NCBI GenBank assembly: GCA_023426435.1
Contig: JAFAAS010000018.1
Span: forward strand, 1-64,000
DNA: 64,000 bases
DNA from: Verrucomicrobiota bacterium
GTDB taxonomy: Bacteria; Verrucomicrobiota; Verrucomicrobiia; Opitutales; Opitutaceae
Direction: 5' to 3'
Position 1 is the first letter of the stretch; the number at the start of each line of letters is the position of its first letter. The notes under the pieces are model-generated. The model had not been told where the DNA came from. It searched no databases and saw nothing but the letters and a program-made list of their open reading frames with translations. Below are positions 13,607-21,495 of this stretch, piece after piece. The translations under genes were made by a program, and so were the position numbers.

Positions 13607-15148
13607 TCACCGCGCATCCCGATTCACCGGCTCCTCCACCACCAACGCCGCCGGAAAATCCGCCGCCTCCGCCCCTCCGCGCGTCCTCAACCGTTTATTG
13701 CTCAACCCGCCCATCGGCGCATTCAACGGAATCTCCATCCCGCCCAATTCATCCATCATCGCGTAAAGCCGTTTCTCCATGTCTACCGCCACGCTCCGAT
13801 ACTCCGCTTCATAAAGCAGATTTCTCTGCTCCCCCGGATCGTTCTGCAAATCATACAACTCATCCGCGTCCCACAGCCCGTAATAGGTGATGTATTTATA
13901 ACGCTCGCCGCGCAGCGCGAACACCGTCGGCGACTGCGGAAAATTCTTCTCCCAGTAATACACATACAGAAACTCCTTCCGCCACGGCACCTCGCGCCCT
14001 TGCGCCAGCGGCAGAAAACTCCGCCCGTCCATGTGCGGCGGCGGCGCCAGCCCGCACGCTTCCAAAATCGTCGGCGCCACATCGATGTTCGCCACAACTT
14101 CCTCCACCACCTTCCCGCCTTCGAACAACGCCGGACACTGCATCACCATCGGCACGCGAATCGAGGTCTCATACGCCACGCGTTTGTCGATCAACCCGTG
14201 CTCGCCAAACATGAATCCATTGTCGCCCATGTAGATCACCAGCGTGTCCTCATACACGCCCATCTTCTTCAACTGCTCCATTACGCGTCCGATGCTTTCA
14301 TCCACCGCACTCAGCGTCTCGCAGTAGCGTTTGTAGTAACGCTCGATGTCCAACTCGCTGTGATACGGAAAATCCACCCCGTGCCAGCTGTTCCGCTGAT
14401 CCACCACCCAACGCGGCCGATTCGTTTCCGGCAACGGCACCGCCTCCGACTCCGGCCTCTCAAACGGCACCTCCTGCAACGCCCCTTCATGCCGCTCCGC
14501 CGGCGTGAAGTTCGCGTGCACCGCCTTGTGCGACAGATACAGGAAGAACGGCTTCTCGCCCGACCGCTGCTTCTCCAGCCAGTCGATCGCATAATCCGTC
14601 AACTCGTCCGTGATATAGCCTTTCTGCCGCACACGCTCGCCATCGACGTTCAACGTGTAATCCGGCCGCGGTGGCAAATACTCGCCTTGCCCGCGAAAAC
14701 TCACCCAGTGATCGAACCCCGGACGCGGCTCATCCGAGTCCCCGCCCATGTGCCACTTCCCCACGAACGCCGTCGCATAACCCGCCTTCTGCAAATACTG
14801 CGGAAAGTAAACCGTCCCCGGCGGAATCGCACGGTTGTTGTCGATCACGCGATGCCGAAACGTGTAGAGCCCCGTCAAAATCGACGCCCGGCTCGGCGAA
14901 CACAGCGAGGTCGTCACGAGCGCGTTTTTCAAATGCACGCCGTTCCGCGCCATCGCGTCCATCTGCGGAGTCCGCGCGAAGGGATGCCCCATGAAGCTCA
15001 TCGCATCGTAACGATGATCGTCGCTCAGAATAAAAACGACATTCCTCGGTTTCGCCCCCGGTATCCGCTCCGGCACGACATCACGCGGGACCGGGATCAC
15101 CCCAAAAGCACTCGTTGCCGCCAGAACCAATAAAAACAGGAAACGCAT
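13607..15148 (-). CDS. Sulfatase, 513 aa
   Basis: A type I sulfatase with signal peptide (MRFLFLLVLAATSAFG), the metal site NVVFILSDDHRYDAM, the formylglycine site CSPSR (C83), GKWHMGG (the Lys/His pair that contacts sulfate) and YMGDNGFMFGEHG. It should remove sulfate esters from carbohydrate in the periplasm or outside the cell. Full length for the family. It requires a formylglycine-generating enzyme or anSME, which is not in the window. It heads a two-sulfatase unit with the 11694 gene; a candidate LacI-type operator lies at 15215-15230, about 67 bp upstream of its start. Confidence 0.92.
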   Translation of the reverse strand: MRFLFLLVLAATSAFGVIPVPRDVVPERIPGAKPRNVVFILSDDHRYDAMSFMGHPFARTPQMDAMARNGVHLKNALVTTSLCSPSRASILTGLYTFRHRVIDNNRAIPPGTVYFPQYLQKAGYATAFVGKWHMGGDSDEPRPGFDHWVSFRGQGEYLPPRPDYTLNVDGERVRQKGYITDELTDYAIDWLEKQRSGEKPFFLYLSHKAVHANFTPAERHEGALQEVPFERPESEAVPLPETNRPRWVVDQRNSWHGVDFPYHSELDIERYYKRYCETLSAVDESIGRVMEQLKKMGVYEDTLVIYMGDNGFMFGEHGLIDKRVAYETSIRVPMVMQCPALFEGGKVVEEVVANIDVAPTILEACGLAPPPHMDGRSFLPLAQGREVPWRKEFLYVYYWEKNFPQSPTVFALRGERYKYITYYGLWDADELYDLQNDPGEQRNLLYEAEYRSVAVDMEKRLYAMMDELGGMEIPLNAPMGGLSNKRLRTRGGAEAADFPAALVVEEPVNRDAR

Positions 15149-15214
15149 CGTCGATCAGGGGTTCGCCGCGAACCAATCCAACCTCAACCGAACTTCAATC
15201 GAAACCCCGGATTC

Positions 15215-15230
15215 GTTCATCAGGTTGAAG
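15215..15230. promoter_or_regulatory. Candidate LacI-family operator upstream of sulfatase pair
   Basis: GTTCATCAGGTTGAAG matches the consensus GTTCRTCNNGATGAAC at 14 of 16 positions (counting N as match). Confidence 0.4.
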
Positions 15231-15238
15231 CACGCCGC

Positions 15239-15317
15239 AGGTGGAGCCCGACGTCCCGTCGGGCTGATAACGTCACGTATCCAGTCCAGCCCCACGAGGA
15301 CCTCGGGCTCCACCCTC
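15239..15317. repeat. Inverted pair of GGTGGAGCCCGA repeats
   Basis: AGGTGGAGCCCGACGTCC at 15239-15256 continues into a perfect 9-bp stem (AGCCCGACG and CGTCGGGCT around TCC, 15245-15265). A related copy lies inverted at 15297-15317 (GGACCTCGGGCTCCACC). Another copy of the family lies at 21391-21418. It could act as a terminator for the 15316 gene (minus). Confidence 0.7.
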
Positions 15318-17172
15318 ACACCACCCCCGGCAAGAACCGCCACCGCACCTTCGCACAATACGCGCGATACTCCGGATCGAGCCCGAGATGCCGTTCCTCC
15401 GTCCACGCGCGCAAAAAGTATATCAGCGCCAGCCCCAATAATCCCATCGCCCCGTGCTCCGCGAAAAACACCGCACCGACGACCCACCCCAAAATCTTCA
15501 CCGTATAAGCTGGGTGCCGGCAAAACCGATACGGCCCAGACGTCACAATCCCGCGATTCGTCAGATTCGACGCCTTGAACCCCAACGCCACCGACGCCCA
15601 AGCGAAAATCACCCAGCTCGCCGTGATCAACGCCTGTCCGATCGTCGCCCAAATCTCATGCTGCAGCCATCCGACCCGCAGCGACACATTCCACGCATTC
15701 GCCGTGAACGGCTGAAACGAAACCGCATTGAACGGCGGATAACACCAGAGGCACACCATCCATCCGAGAAACGTCGGCTCCACCGACCGAATCCGATTCC
15801 GCAAAAACACCGCCTCAACCGTGTAGCCCACGCAAAAGACCGCCGTATCCACGAAAATGCACGCTTCGCGCAGGTAGCGGTTGATCAACGGCCAGCTCCA
15901 ATCGAGCGACCGCGTGAGGTTCGCCATGTGCTGCGAATTCTGAATCACCCACGCACACAGCAGCGGAATGAAAAATACCTTCACGCAACACGTGAGAAAC
16001 CCCAGCTTCGCCGGCCCGCGCCACTCCCGCACCGCCGCGAACCGCAGCGCACGCTCCATCCGCAGCGGCAGTGAAAACACATACGCCGCAAACGCCGCAT
16101 ACTTGTCGTCCCGCCACGATGTCTCGCGGTCACAGAACCACGAATACACCGGCGACACCACGATCACCGCGACGCAGTAGAGATCCGCAATCCCCAGCGG
16201 CAGCCACCCCTGCGGGGTGAAAAACCGCCGATACTCCGGCCCCAGCGTGAACGCTTTCGCGATATCAAAAAATCGGCCCACCCACGGCAACTGCTGCAAC
16301 ACTCCACAAATCACCGGAAGTTCACGCAGCACCGCGTAACCGAGAAACAGCAGCCAGACACGCGCGATGAACTTTGCGACAAGACTCCCCACCGCGCCTC
16401 TCGGCTGCACGATCGCCAGCCACCCCAACGCCGCCAGTCCGCCCGCGGCCACCAGCCCCAGCAGGACCGGCTGCGGAATCGCTCCGCGCGCATAGTGAGC
16501 CGAACGAAAATCCATCCGCAGGCTGCCTTGCACGAGTTCCAACGAGCGCCCGCCGCCCGCGTCATCCTGCCGGTAAGCAAAAATCGGATACGTGTTGGTG
16601 AAATCCGTGTTCCGCCCCCGCACCCGCCACGAACGCACCGTCATCGCGGTTTCGTCCGCCAAGACTTCCACTTCCTCCGGCAACACCAGCGTCCAGCTTT
16701 CCGGCTCCGCCGCTTCGAGCGTGATCGTTCCTTCCTTCTGCAGGAACGGCGCTTTGACCTCCGCCGCCGACGATATCCGCCGCGGCGCACCGGCATGAAA
16801 CTCGCCGACATGCACGAGCGAGTAGCGTTGCCCGCCGTTGAAATACGCCACGCGCGCGATCAGCGGATAACTTCCCGGCATGGTCGGCCACGCCACCTGA
16901 AACGGAAACCGCCGCGCCGCACCTGCGGCGATCGTGGCACCCTGCGCCGCCCGATACGACCGCGACTCCAGTTCGACCGACACCTCCGCCACGCGCAGCG
17001 GCGCCGACGCCGCGTTGCGCAGTGTGACCACTACATCGGTTCCGCGCGCATCGAGCGAAAGCTCGATGGAAACATCCGCCCCGCGCACGGCAGCAGCGCA
17101 CGCGAACAGAAGAAGCGCCAACCAGGCACAGCGGATCGACACACGGGGCATACTCGCGAGCACGCTACTCAT
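15316..17172 (-). CDS. Polytopic membrane protein with ICMT-like C-terminus, 618 aa
   Basis: The protein has three parts. A signal sequence (about 8-31) leads an extracytoplasmic beta-rich part of some 210 residues (VSIELSLDARGTDVVVTLRN). A polytopic middle follows from about 235. The C-terminal about 90 residues match isoprenylcysteine carboxyl methyltransferase/PEMT-like enzymes: NRGIVTSGPYRFCRHPAYTV, then RAWTEERHL and EYRAYCAKVRWRFLP. That module binds S-adenosylmethionine and methylates at the membrane. The fusion to a periplasmic domain is unusual. The ATG at 17172 is preferred over 17151 because GAGG lies 4 bases before it. A near-perfect candidate operator (17194-17209) lies just upstream. 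Confidence 0.7.
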   Translation of the reverse strand: MSSVLASMPRVSIRCAWLALLLFACAAAVRGADVSIELSLDARGTDVVVTLRNAASAPLRVAEVSVELESRSYRAAQGATIAAGAARRFPFQVAWPTMPGSYPLIARVAYFNGGQRYSLVHVGEFHAGAPRRISSAAEVKAPFLQKEGTITLEAAEPESWTLVLPEEVEVLADETAMTVRSWRVRGRNTDFTNTYPIFAYRQDDAGGGRSLELVQGSLRMDFRSAHYARGAIPQPVLLGLVAAGGLAALGWLAIVQPRGAVGSLVAKFIARVWLLFLGYAVLRELPVICGVLQQLPWVGRFFDIAKAFTLGPEYRRFFTPQGWLPLGIADLYCVAVIVVSPVYSWFCDRETSWRDDKYAAFAAYVFSLPLRMERALRFAAVREWRGPAKLGFLTCCVKVFFIPLLCAWVIQNSQHMANLTRSLDWSWPLINRYLREACIFVDTAVFCVGYTVEAVFLRNRIRSVEPTFLGWMVCLWCYPPFNAVSFQPFTANAWNVSLRVGWLQHEIWATIGQALITASWVIFAWASVALGFKASNLTNRGIVTSGPYRFCRHPAYTVKILGWVVGAVFFAEHGAMGLLGLALIYFLRAWTEERHLGLDPEYRAYCAKVRWRFLPGVV

Positions 17173-17193
17173 CCGGCCTCGTCGGTCAGTTTC

Positions 17194-17209
17194 GTTCGTC
17201 TAGATGAAC
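17194..17209. promoter_or_regulatory. Candidate LacI-family operator, divergent region
   Basis: GTTCGTCTAGATGAAC, a 16-bp palindrome with one mismatched pair, 21 bp upstream of the ICMT-like gene and about 93 bp upstream of the divergent 17303 gene. Confidence 0.55.
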
Positions 17210-17302
17210 AAATGAGCGGCCGAGCACGCGAACCCGCCGCGCCACCTTGTTCTCCAGTCGGGCGCGTCTCTGCCCCGCCCCCGCCGCTAAACCCCTTCCC
17301 TC

Positions 17303-18610
17303 GTGCCTCCGCTCTACCGCCTCCGCTCCGTTCCCGTTTCAACGCTCATCGCGTGGGCCTTGATCACCCTCGGCTGCACCCTGCGTCTCGCGAATCCCTT
17401 CCTTCCGGGCCACAACCCGCTCGACCAACTCTGGAGCGATCCCGCCCGCCATTGGAACAACGCCACCGACCTCCTCGGACGCACACCCCTGCACGCGATC
17501 AACCAAATCGGCTACCAGGTGTGGCTCGCGATGATCGCGAAATTCACACTCAACATCCCGCCGCTCGTCGCCGCTTATGCCGGCCTGCTCAGCGTGGCGA
17601 ACACGTGGATCTGGTATCGCTTCTTCCGCGAGTTCTTCCGGCTGAAACTCACTGCGCTGATCGCGTGGATCGTTCTGCTCTACTGGCCTTCGTGGTTCGG
17701 CGCGTTTCGACTCTTCATGTCCGAAACGCTCTTCATCCCGCTCATCGGCCTGAGCCTCTGGATGACCTGGCGCTGCAAACGCAAAGCCACCGTCGGCTCC
17801 TTCATTGCCATGGGACTGTGCTGGACCCTCGCCGGTCTCACCCGCGGCGTCGCGATTCCCATCGCCGCCGTGGTGACCCTTTACCTCTGGATCCTCCAGC
17901 CGCAAAAATTCACAAGGGCGCTCGGGCTCGGTCTTCCACTGTGCGCGATCCTGCTCGCATGCGCGTATCGCACTCACGCGCTGACCGGCATCTTCCATCC
18001 GCTCTCCTCCGGTCACTACGATTATTCCTACGCCGTTTCCGGCAAAAAGACGGTGCATCTGAATTTCCACGACAACGGCACGACTCGCTACACGTATTGG
18101 TTCGGCAGTCCGTCGATGAACGAGCAGCCCTTTCGGCCGTTCTCCGATTGGACAACCCAACGAGACGGCGCGCTCAACTTCTCCATCGATCTCAACCATC
18201 AACGCGAATCCTGGAAGCAAGCATTCGCCGCCGTCGCTGCGACCAATCCGTCCTGGTGGCGCTGGCTGCCCGAAAATCTGATCTTCCTCTTCTTCGGCAG
18301 TTCGTGGCCGGACAACAATCCCGCGTTCTTCGTCGATCGTCTCAACATCCAGCTTCGCTGGTTTTTCGCCCCGCTGTTCGTCGCCACGTTCGCGATCCTC
18401 TGGACTTGCCGAAACAAACGCCGCCACGACTCCGCGTTGCTCGCGCTCGTCCTGCTCACCTGGTTCGTCGTGCAGGGCCTCACGCCCATCGTCCTCAACG
18501 AAGGCCGCTATCGAAAACCCGTCGAAGCCCTCGTGCTCTGCGTCCCCCTTCTGCTCTGGGAGCGAAAGCGAGCCGTGCGCGCCGAAGTCCAGTCGGCGAA
18601 TGCAGCGTAA
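17303..18610 (+). CDS. GT-C-type membrane glycosyltransferase-like protein, 435 aa
   Basis: About ten hydrophobic segments run through the protein, with short Arg/Lys loops. The layout fits ArnT/PMT-like (GT39/GT83-type) enzymes that use polyprenyl-phosphate sugars: first helix LIAWALITLGCTLRLANPF, then an extracytoplasmic loop starting LPGHNPLDQLWSDPARHW whose acidic residue would be catalytic, and a later ETLFIPLIGLSLWMTW helix. The start is a GTG at 17303, with no better ATG nearby. No exported partner is adjacent; it is divergent from the ICMT-like gene. The assignment is to fold type, not to a specific acceptor. Confidence 0.65.
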   Translation: MPPLYRLRSVPVSTLIAWALITLGCTLRLANPFLPGHNPLDQLWSDPARHWNNATDLLGRTPLHAINQIGYQVWLAMIAKFTLNIPPLVAAYAGLLSVANTWIWYRFFREFFRLKLTALIAWIVLLYWPSWFGAFRLFMSETLFIPLIGLSLWMTWRCKRKATVGSFIAMGLCWTLAGLTRGVAIPIAAVVTLYLWILQPQKFTRALGLGLPLCAILLACAYRTHALTGIFHPLSSGHYDYSYAVSGKKTVHLNFHDNGTTRYTYWFGSPSMNEQPFRPFSDWTTQRDGALNFSIDLNHQRESWKQAFAAVAATNPSWWRWLPENLIFLFFGSSWPDNNPAFFVDRLNIQLRWFFAPLFVATFAILWTCRNKRRHDSALLALVLLTWFVVQGLTPIVLNEGRYRKPVEALVLCVPLLLWERKRAVRAEVQSANAA

Positions 18611-18666
18611 ACTCGAAAGGTCCGGGGAGCTCAGAGCGGTTCGTAAATCCCCCGTCCATACTGTTC

Positions 18667-18743
18667 GCCGCAAAGAGGCGCAAAAGGCGCAAGGACCCAT
18701 GCCTCGTCGATTCATCTTTGCGCCTTCTATGCCTCTTTGCGGC
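18667..18743. repeat. Imperfect inverted repeat between convergent genes
   Basis: Left arm 18667-18695 (GCCGCAAAGAGGCGCAAAAG and following) pairs with right arm 18715-18743 with about four mismatches over 29 bp around a 19-bp loop. It lies between the stops of the 17303 (plus) and 18823 (minus) genes and could serve as a two-way terminator or be a miniature mobile repeat. Confidence 0.75.
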
Positions 18744-18822
18744 TATAGGCGGCATTCTCGCTGATGCGCGGCCCGCTGTTGAGCGGGCCGACCCTGATCT
18801 GAATCAGGAAACTATCCGGGCG

Positions 18823-21345
18823 TCACGGAATCGCGAACGTAAGATCCAAACCGCTCCAGCTGCTGCTCGTGAGCGGACTGCTCTGGGTGTAGAGTGTCGT
18901 CCAGTTGGTGCCGTCGTTGGAGCCGGCGATCGTGAAGGTCGCCGGCGCGCGGTTCGCATCCGGCACGCGGATACGCACCGCCGTCGGCCTGACGGAAGTG
19001 CTGCCGAGGTTGAGCGCGAGATTGCCCGTCGTGCCCTGCAAATCCCAATAGCTCGAGGTCGCGGTGGAGTTGTCGTAGGCTTCCCACAGCGCCGTGCCCG
19101 TGCCGGTGATGTTCGCACTGTTTCCGCTGTAGTGAGGATTCGGATATGCCGTCGAGTTGACCATCCAGTCGATCTCGCCGATGCGGCCCCACGCTCCGCT
19201 CGTGCCCGAGTTTACCTGGAGACGGAATCGCGTATAGGTCGTGGCGGACGTGCCATTGGTCACCGCGACGGAATTGACCGTCACGCTGCCACTGCCCGAG
19301 AGCTTCTGCACCGTCACACTCGAGAGAAAGTTCGCCGGGAGCGTGAACGGGAACAGCGCCGTGCTTACGTTGCTGACTGCGCCTCCCGTGGTGACGGTGT
19401 GCGCCAGCGCGCCATGAACCAAAATCGCAAACGTGGCAGCGCCGCTCGTGGAATAGTTCACCTGGGCGTTGAAGTTTCCCCCGCTCGTGCTGCGGAACAG
19501 ATACGAGGAGTGGTTGGTCACGCCGGTGATGGTGGCCGAACCAGTGGACGCCGCCTGGGCAATCTTCCACGCCGGCGAACAGGCCTGATAGTTGGCGCCC
19601 GCGTAGGTGAAGGGCAGTGTCTGCCCGCTGTCCAGCACCGAGGCGGTATAGCTGGGTGCGTCGATGAGCGCGAGCGCGCGCGGGGTGTTGGTCGAGTGCG
19701 TGTCCGGGTGTATATAGCCGAAGCGATAATCCTGGTGCCAGACATAGCCGGTCTGGAAAGTGCCGCCCGCCTCCTCGAAAATTTCGTAGCTCTCGATCAT
19801 CTCGTCATACATCCGGATATCGGAAAACGCCGGCTGCGCGAGCGGGTGGGCCACGCCGCTGCCCCGCGCATCGCCAAAATTCGGCATGCCTTCATAGCTT
19901 ACGAAATGCACTCCGAAGGCCGCCCGCATTTTCGAGTTGAGCATCAATATGTTGTTTTTGTAGTCGGCCCGCACCATCTCGCCCGTGTTCCAGACGTTGT
20001 CGATCGTGGTGCCGGTGGCGGCGGAGCGATAGGTCGCCGGCCCCGCGCCCCAGAAGAAATAGGTGATCGGATGCGATTCGGTCAGCGTGTAATATGCGTT
20101 GGCCCAAGCCATGCCGTGCTGATCGTCGACTGCTTCGCGCTTGATTTGGTAGCACCAAAGCGGGCGCACTCGCGTCATCATCGCGCTGTCGCCGAAAACC
20201 GTCCGAAAAATCCGGCTCATCTCCACCGCCCGCCAGATCACATACCGAGCGCGCAGATCCCACCGCCTGGTGAAGATCGTGCTGGGCGTAGCCCAGCCAT
20301 CGTGGTTGATGATATGATTTATATTGTTCGTCACCACCTGCTGGGCCTGCTCCAGCGCGTAGATGGATTGCGAGAAGGCGTAGTTATCGCCGTTGTTTTC
20401 GCCGCCGTTCCAGAGTTCGTTGCCGTATTCGACGTAGAGATTGAGGTTCGAATCGAGCGGCGGCCACACGGGGTTCGACTGCGTGGATGTATATGGATTC
20501 ACGCCATCGCTGCCGTAGCGGAACGTCCGGGCCACCCGAGTCATGTAATCGGCATCCACCATCGCAGGCAGACAGATGTAGGCGTCGGTCTGGGTCGCGT
20601 TGGCGAACGCGATGATATACTCCCACGGCACCGACGTCGGTTTGTTCATGTTCGAGTTATAGGGATTCGGATGCTGACGGTTTTGGAAGCGGCCAGGCAG
20701 TCGGCGGGTGCTCCAGGTGGTCTCCGGGTTGGCGTTGATCGAAGAGGGGTCCATGTAGCGGACGATGTCGAACTGCGCGAACTGATCCCGGATCACGCGA
20801 TCGACGATCTCCGTGGTTGCGTGCGACGTCGTCGAACCCGGCGAAATCGGGCGCATCAGCTTCACGTCGCGCACGCCGCCGGAGGTGTTGCTGAACAACA
20901 GGCGCAGATTCGTTTCGCCCGTCGAGGAAGCGAGCGAAAGCACGACAACGGAGGAGTTGGTCGACGCCGTGTAGGTATTGCTTTGCACGGTGATCGGCGC
21001 CGTCCCCTGCGCCGTGACGGTCGCCTGGCCCGTGAAATACAGGCGATAGGTGCCGGGGCGCGCATTGGGTTGGCCGGCCCACATCCAGAGACGCGCGTCC
21101 TGCGTGGGCCAGCCATTCGAGTCCACCGGCGCGGCGGACTCGGTGGTCGGCATCTGCCAGATGCGCTGCCCCGCCGTGTTTTGGACGACGTCGGCCCACA
21201 TCGGCGGCAGCCAGTCCTGCGACCAATGGATATTGATCGCCGCCACGCGCGGAGCCGCGTGCAGCGGCGTAGCGGCGACGGCAAGGATCGAACAGAAGAC
21301 AAACAGCGAGCGAGCGCTCGCGAGCAGTTTGAGAAACGAGCTCAT
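18823..21345 (-). CDS. Secreted putative glycoside hydrolase of an unnamed family, 840 aa
   Basis: A signal peptide (about 1-31) precedes a lead AINIHWSQDWLPPMWADVVQ, then a barrel-like region with FDIVRYMDPSSINANPETTW, WEYIIAFANATQTDAYICLP, and LYVEYGNELWNGGENNGDNY, whose glutamate resembles the acid/base of clan GH-A (N-E motif). Later comes YEIFEEAGGTFQTGYVWHQD. The C-terminal about 170 residues (FRLQVNSGTSGAWGRIGEID onward) look like an F5/8-type discoidin carbohydrate-binding domain. The same core occurs in the 23327 gene. The ATG at 21345 is chosen because the signal peptide begins there; the upstream open frame is translated from dispersed repeats. Confidence 0.7.
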   Translation of the reverse strand: MSSFLKLLASARSLFVFCSILAVAATPLHAAPRVAAINIHWSQDWLPPMWADVVQNTAGQRIWQMPTTESAAPVDSNGWPTQDARLWMWAGQPNARPGTYRLYFTGQATVTAQGTAPITVQSNTYTASTNSSVVVLSLASSTGETNLRLLFSNTSGGVRDVKLMRPISPGSTTSHATTEIVDRVIRDQFAQFDIVRYMDPSSINANPETTWSTRRLPGRFQNRQHPNPYNSNMNKPTSVPWEYIIAFANATQTDAYICLPAMVDADYMTRVARTFRYGSDGVNPYTSTQSNPVWPPLDSNLNLYVEYGNELWNGGENNGDNYAFSQSIYALEQAQQVVTNNINHIINHDGWATPSTIFTRRWDLRARYVIWRAVEMSRIFRTVFGDSAMMTRVRPLWCYQIKREAVDDQHGMAWANAYYTLTESHPITYFFWGAGPATYRSAATGTTIDNVWNTGEMVRADYKNNILMLNSKMRAAFGVHFVSYEGMPNFGDARGSGVAHPLAQPAFSDIRMYDEMIESYEIFEEAGGTFQTGYVWHQDYRFGYIHPDTHSTNTPRALALIDAPSYTASVLDSGQTLPFTYAGANYQACSPAWKIAQAASTGSATITGVTNHSSYLFRSTSGGNFNAQVNYSTSGAATFAILVHGALAHTVTTGGAVSNVSTALFPFTLPANFLSSVTVQKLSGSGSVTVNSVAVTNGTSATTYTRFRLQVNSGTSGAWGRIGEIDWMVNSTAYPNPHYSGNSANITGTGTALWEAYDNSTATSSYWDLQGTTGNLALNLGSTSVRPTAVRIRVPDANRAPATFTIAGSNDGTNWTTLYTQSSPLTSSSWSGLDLTFAIP

Positions 21346-21390
21346 GTTTAATGGGGTTGGGATTTCGGGAAGCTGGGAAAATGCTGCTGA

Positions 21391-21456
21391 AGGTGGAGCC
21401 CGACGTCCTCGTCGGGCGGGTTTGCGTGGTAGGGCGAGGCGTCTCGCCGAGCCGCG
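21391..21456. repeat. Two adjacent dispersed palindromic repeats
   Basis: AGGTGGAGCCCGACGTCCTC at 21391-21410 (family also at 15239 and 15297) is followed at 21427 by TGGTAGGGCGAGGCGTCTCG (family also at 11660). Both can form hairpins. They lie in the gap between the 21496 gene's stop and the 18823 gene's start, both minus strand. Confidence 0.75.
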
Positions 21457-21495
21457 AGCATCCAACATGGCTCGCCAGGGACAGCTCGCTCCAGC

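Noticed and set aside
13539..13610. GTG start at 13610 overlapping the upstream sulfatase stop (GTGA)
   Set aside because: The extra 24 residues are translated from a CACGAAGGGACGCGAA-type intergenic repeat, and the signal peptide begins at the ATG 13538.
13599..13614. Further operator copy GTTCGTCCTCACCGCG
   Set aside because: Only the left half matches the palindrome. The same holds for half-sites near 9316 and 56601.
16495..21351. A 1618-codon plus-strand open frame
   Set aside because: It runs antisense through the ICMT-like gene and the 18823 hydrolase gene and across the 17303 gene in another frame. The translation is Arg/His/Pro-rich with no domain; it is a shadow of high-GC coding DNA.
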